Assembly (NCBI GenBank): GCA_051453625.1
Contig: JBOZIK010000001.1
Coordinates: forward strand, 224,240,234 to 224,263,647
Source: Welwitschia mirabilis
Taxonomy: Eukaryota > Gnetophyta > Gnetopsida > Welwitschiales
Reading direction: 5' to 3'
Length of the DNA stretch: 23,414 nt
Position numbers and translations under genes: made by a program. A model generated the notes under the pieces. It made no database searches. It was not told the DNA's origin and saw nothing but the letters and a program-made list of their open reading frames with translations. Each line of letters begins with the position of its first letter. The stretch's first letter is position 1. This document shows positions 22,535-23,414 of this stretch, in pieces.

Positions 22535-22550
22535 TGGTATCATAAACGTT
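22535..22550 (+). other. Degenerate primer-binding site (initiator-Met tRNA type)
   Basis: TGGTATCATAAACGTT matches the start of the common plant retrotransposon primer site TGGTATCAGAGC over its first eight bases and then diverges. Its position a few bases downstream of the LTR end CA at 22527 is what the family requires for priming first-strand DNA synthesis. Confidence 0.5.
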
Positions 22551-23414
22551 AAAGAATAAAAAAAAGCTAATTCTATGCCTGACTATTTTCTACTAGCATC
22601 AAAGAAAAATCACTAATGGTATATCATCGTATATAAGGTAACAAATAACTACTTAAAGCATTTAATTCATGAGCATGAACATGTAAGATAANNNNNNNNN
22701 NNNNNNNNNNNNNNNNNNNNNNNNNNNNNNNNNNNNNNNNNNNNNNNNNNNNNNNNNNNNNNNNNNNNNNNNNNNNNNNNNNNNNNNNNNNAAAGAATAA
22801 AAAAAAGCTAATTATATGCCTGACTATTTTCTACTAGCATCAAAGAAAAATCACTAATGGTATATCATAGTATATAAGGTAACAAATAACTACTTAAAGC
22901 ATTTAATTCATGAGCATGAACATGTAAGATAATAAGTTTAAGGCTAAATATATGGATTGCGATAAGGCACATTAAGATAACCATAGTCACCAAGGAGTGT
23001 GCTAGACCTGCATCATTGGATAACTATACCACACATAATATAATTACATTGGATTACATAAACACATACCATTATGATAGGGAAAAATCATAACCACTCC
23101 TATTATTACGCTAACATAGTAAATAAATCTATAAATTAAATTGCTTACAATGTCAATAAGTAATAAAAAGGAATTTAGTCAAATTGTTCCTTGTGCACAT
23201 ATTTATGTATTTATCTCTAAATGCCATCACATCATAGTGAAACTTTAAATTACCTAAGATTGCTTTAGGTTCAAGGTATTTTTGGCCCTGACTTTAAGAT
23301 TTCTATTTTATAATGTTGACATGCCAACTTAATAACTGAGGGTGAACCAAAAGTATGTGTTCTATGTTTAACATGTATCCTAATTAAATTAACTATTAGG
23401 TTAAATCTAATTAC
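22551..23414 (+). other. Untranslated leader of the plus-strand retrotransposon
   Basis: No gag motif or long frame is visible between the primer-binding site and the window end, consistent with a long 5' leader. It is interrupted by a 100-N gap (22692-22791) whose flanks, 22551-22691 and 22792-22932, are the same 141 nt with two substitutions. The true leader visible here is therefore about 620 nt. Confidence 0.45.

Noticed and set aside
1-23414. CRISPR arrays, tRNA/rRNA genes, bacterial operons or a novel defence system
   Set aside because: No regularly spaced repeats, RNA-gene signatures or ribosome-binding-site gene strings were seen; the content is plant retroelement debris.

Overview
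The window looks like old, transposon-filled intergenic DNA from a seed plant nuclear genome, probably an angiosperm. Three things point there. The sequence is roughly 70% A+T or more. CpG is almost absent: by eye about 7 in the first 3.66 kb, where base composition would predict about 80. The only recognisable coding remnants are plant-type retroelements: an L1-clade LINE and Ty3/gypsy elements of the Athila/Tat group. I see no host gene, tRNA, rRNA, CRISPR array or bacterial-type operon. The species cannot be named from this sequence.

Layout, left to right. 1-3277 is unclassified AT-rich DNA. 3278-4408 and 4509-5640 are two near-identical 1.13 kb copies separated by 100 N. 5641-8090 is unclassified. 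About 8090-10830 is a 5'-truncated LINE on the minus strand, with relics of the reverse transcriptase and the C-terminal zinc-binding domain. About 10880-12545 is a decayed gypsy pol on the minus strand, in which the reverse transcriptase runs straight into the C-terminal part of integrase, so an internal segment is missing. 12546-14500 is mostly unclassified and contains a 653-N gap. About 14500-15229 is an LTR on the minus strand with polypurine tract, G-box, TATA box and polyadenylation signal. 15973-17625 is a long decayed minus-strand reading frame resembling the 'putative plant transposon protein' / envelope-like family, with a coiled-coil C-terminus. 19944-21440 is a decayed minus-strand gypsy integrase ending at a recognisable pol stop. 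21441-22527 is a plus-strand LTR inserted into that integrase, followed by a degenerate primer-binding site and an untranslated leader to the window end.

Reading the minus strand from 21440 to about 14500, the order is integrase, spacer, env-like frame, polypurine tract, LTR. This is the order expected at the 3' end of an envelope-class plant gypsy element, so these parts may belong to one element that was later split by the plus-strand element at 21441. That joining is inference; the separate parts are seen in the sequence.

At least seven of the ten N gaps are flanked by the same sequence on both sides (27 nt to 1.13 kb, 0 to about 5% different). This is best explained by unmerged overlapping contigs or two haplotypes placed in tandem, so the real locus is probably about 1.8 kb shorter than it appears, before N runs are considered.
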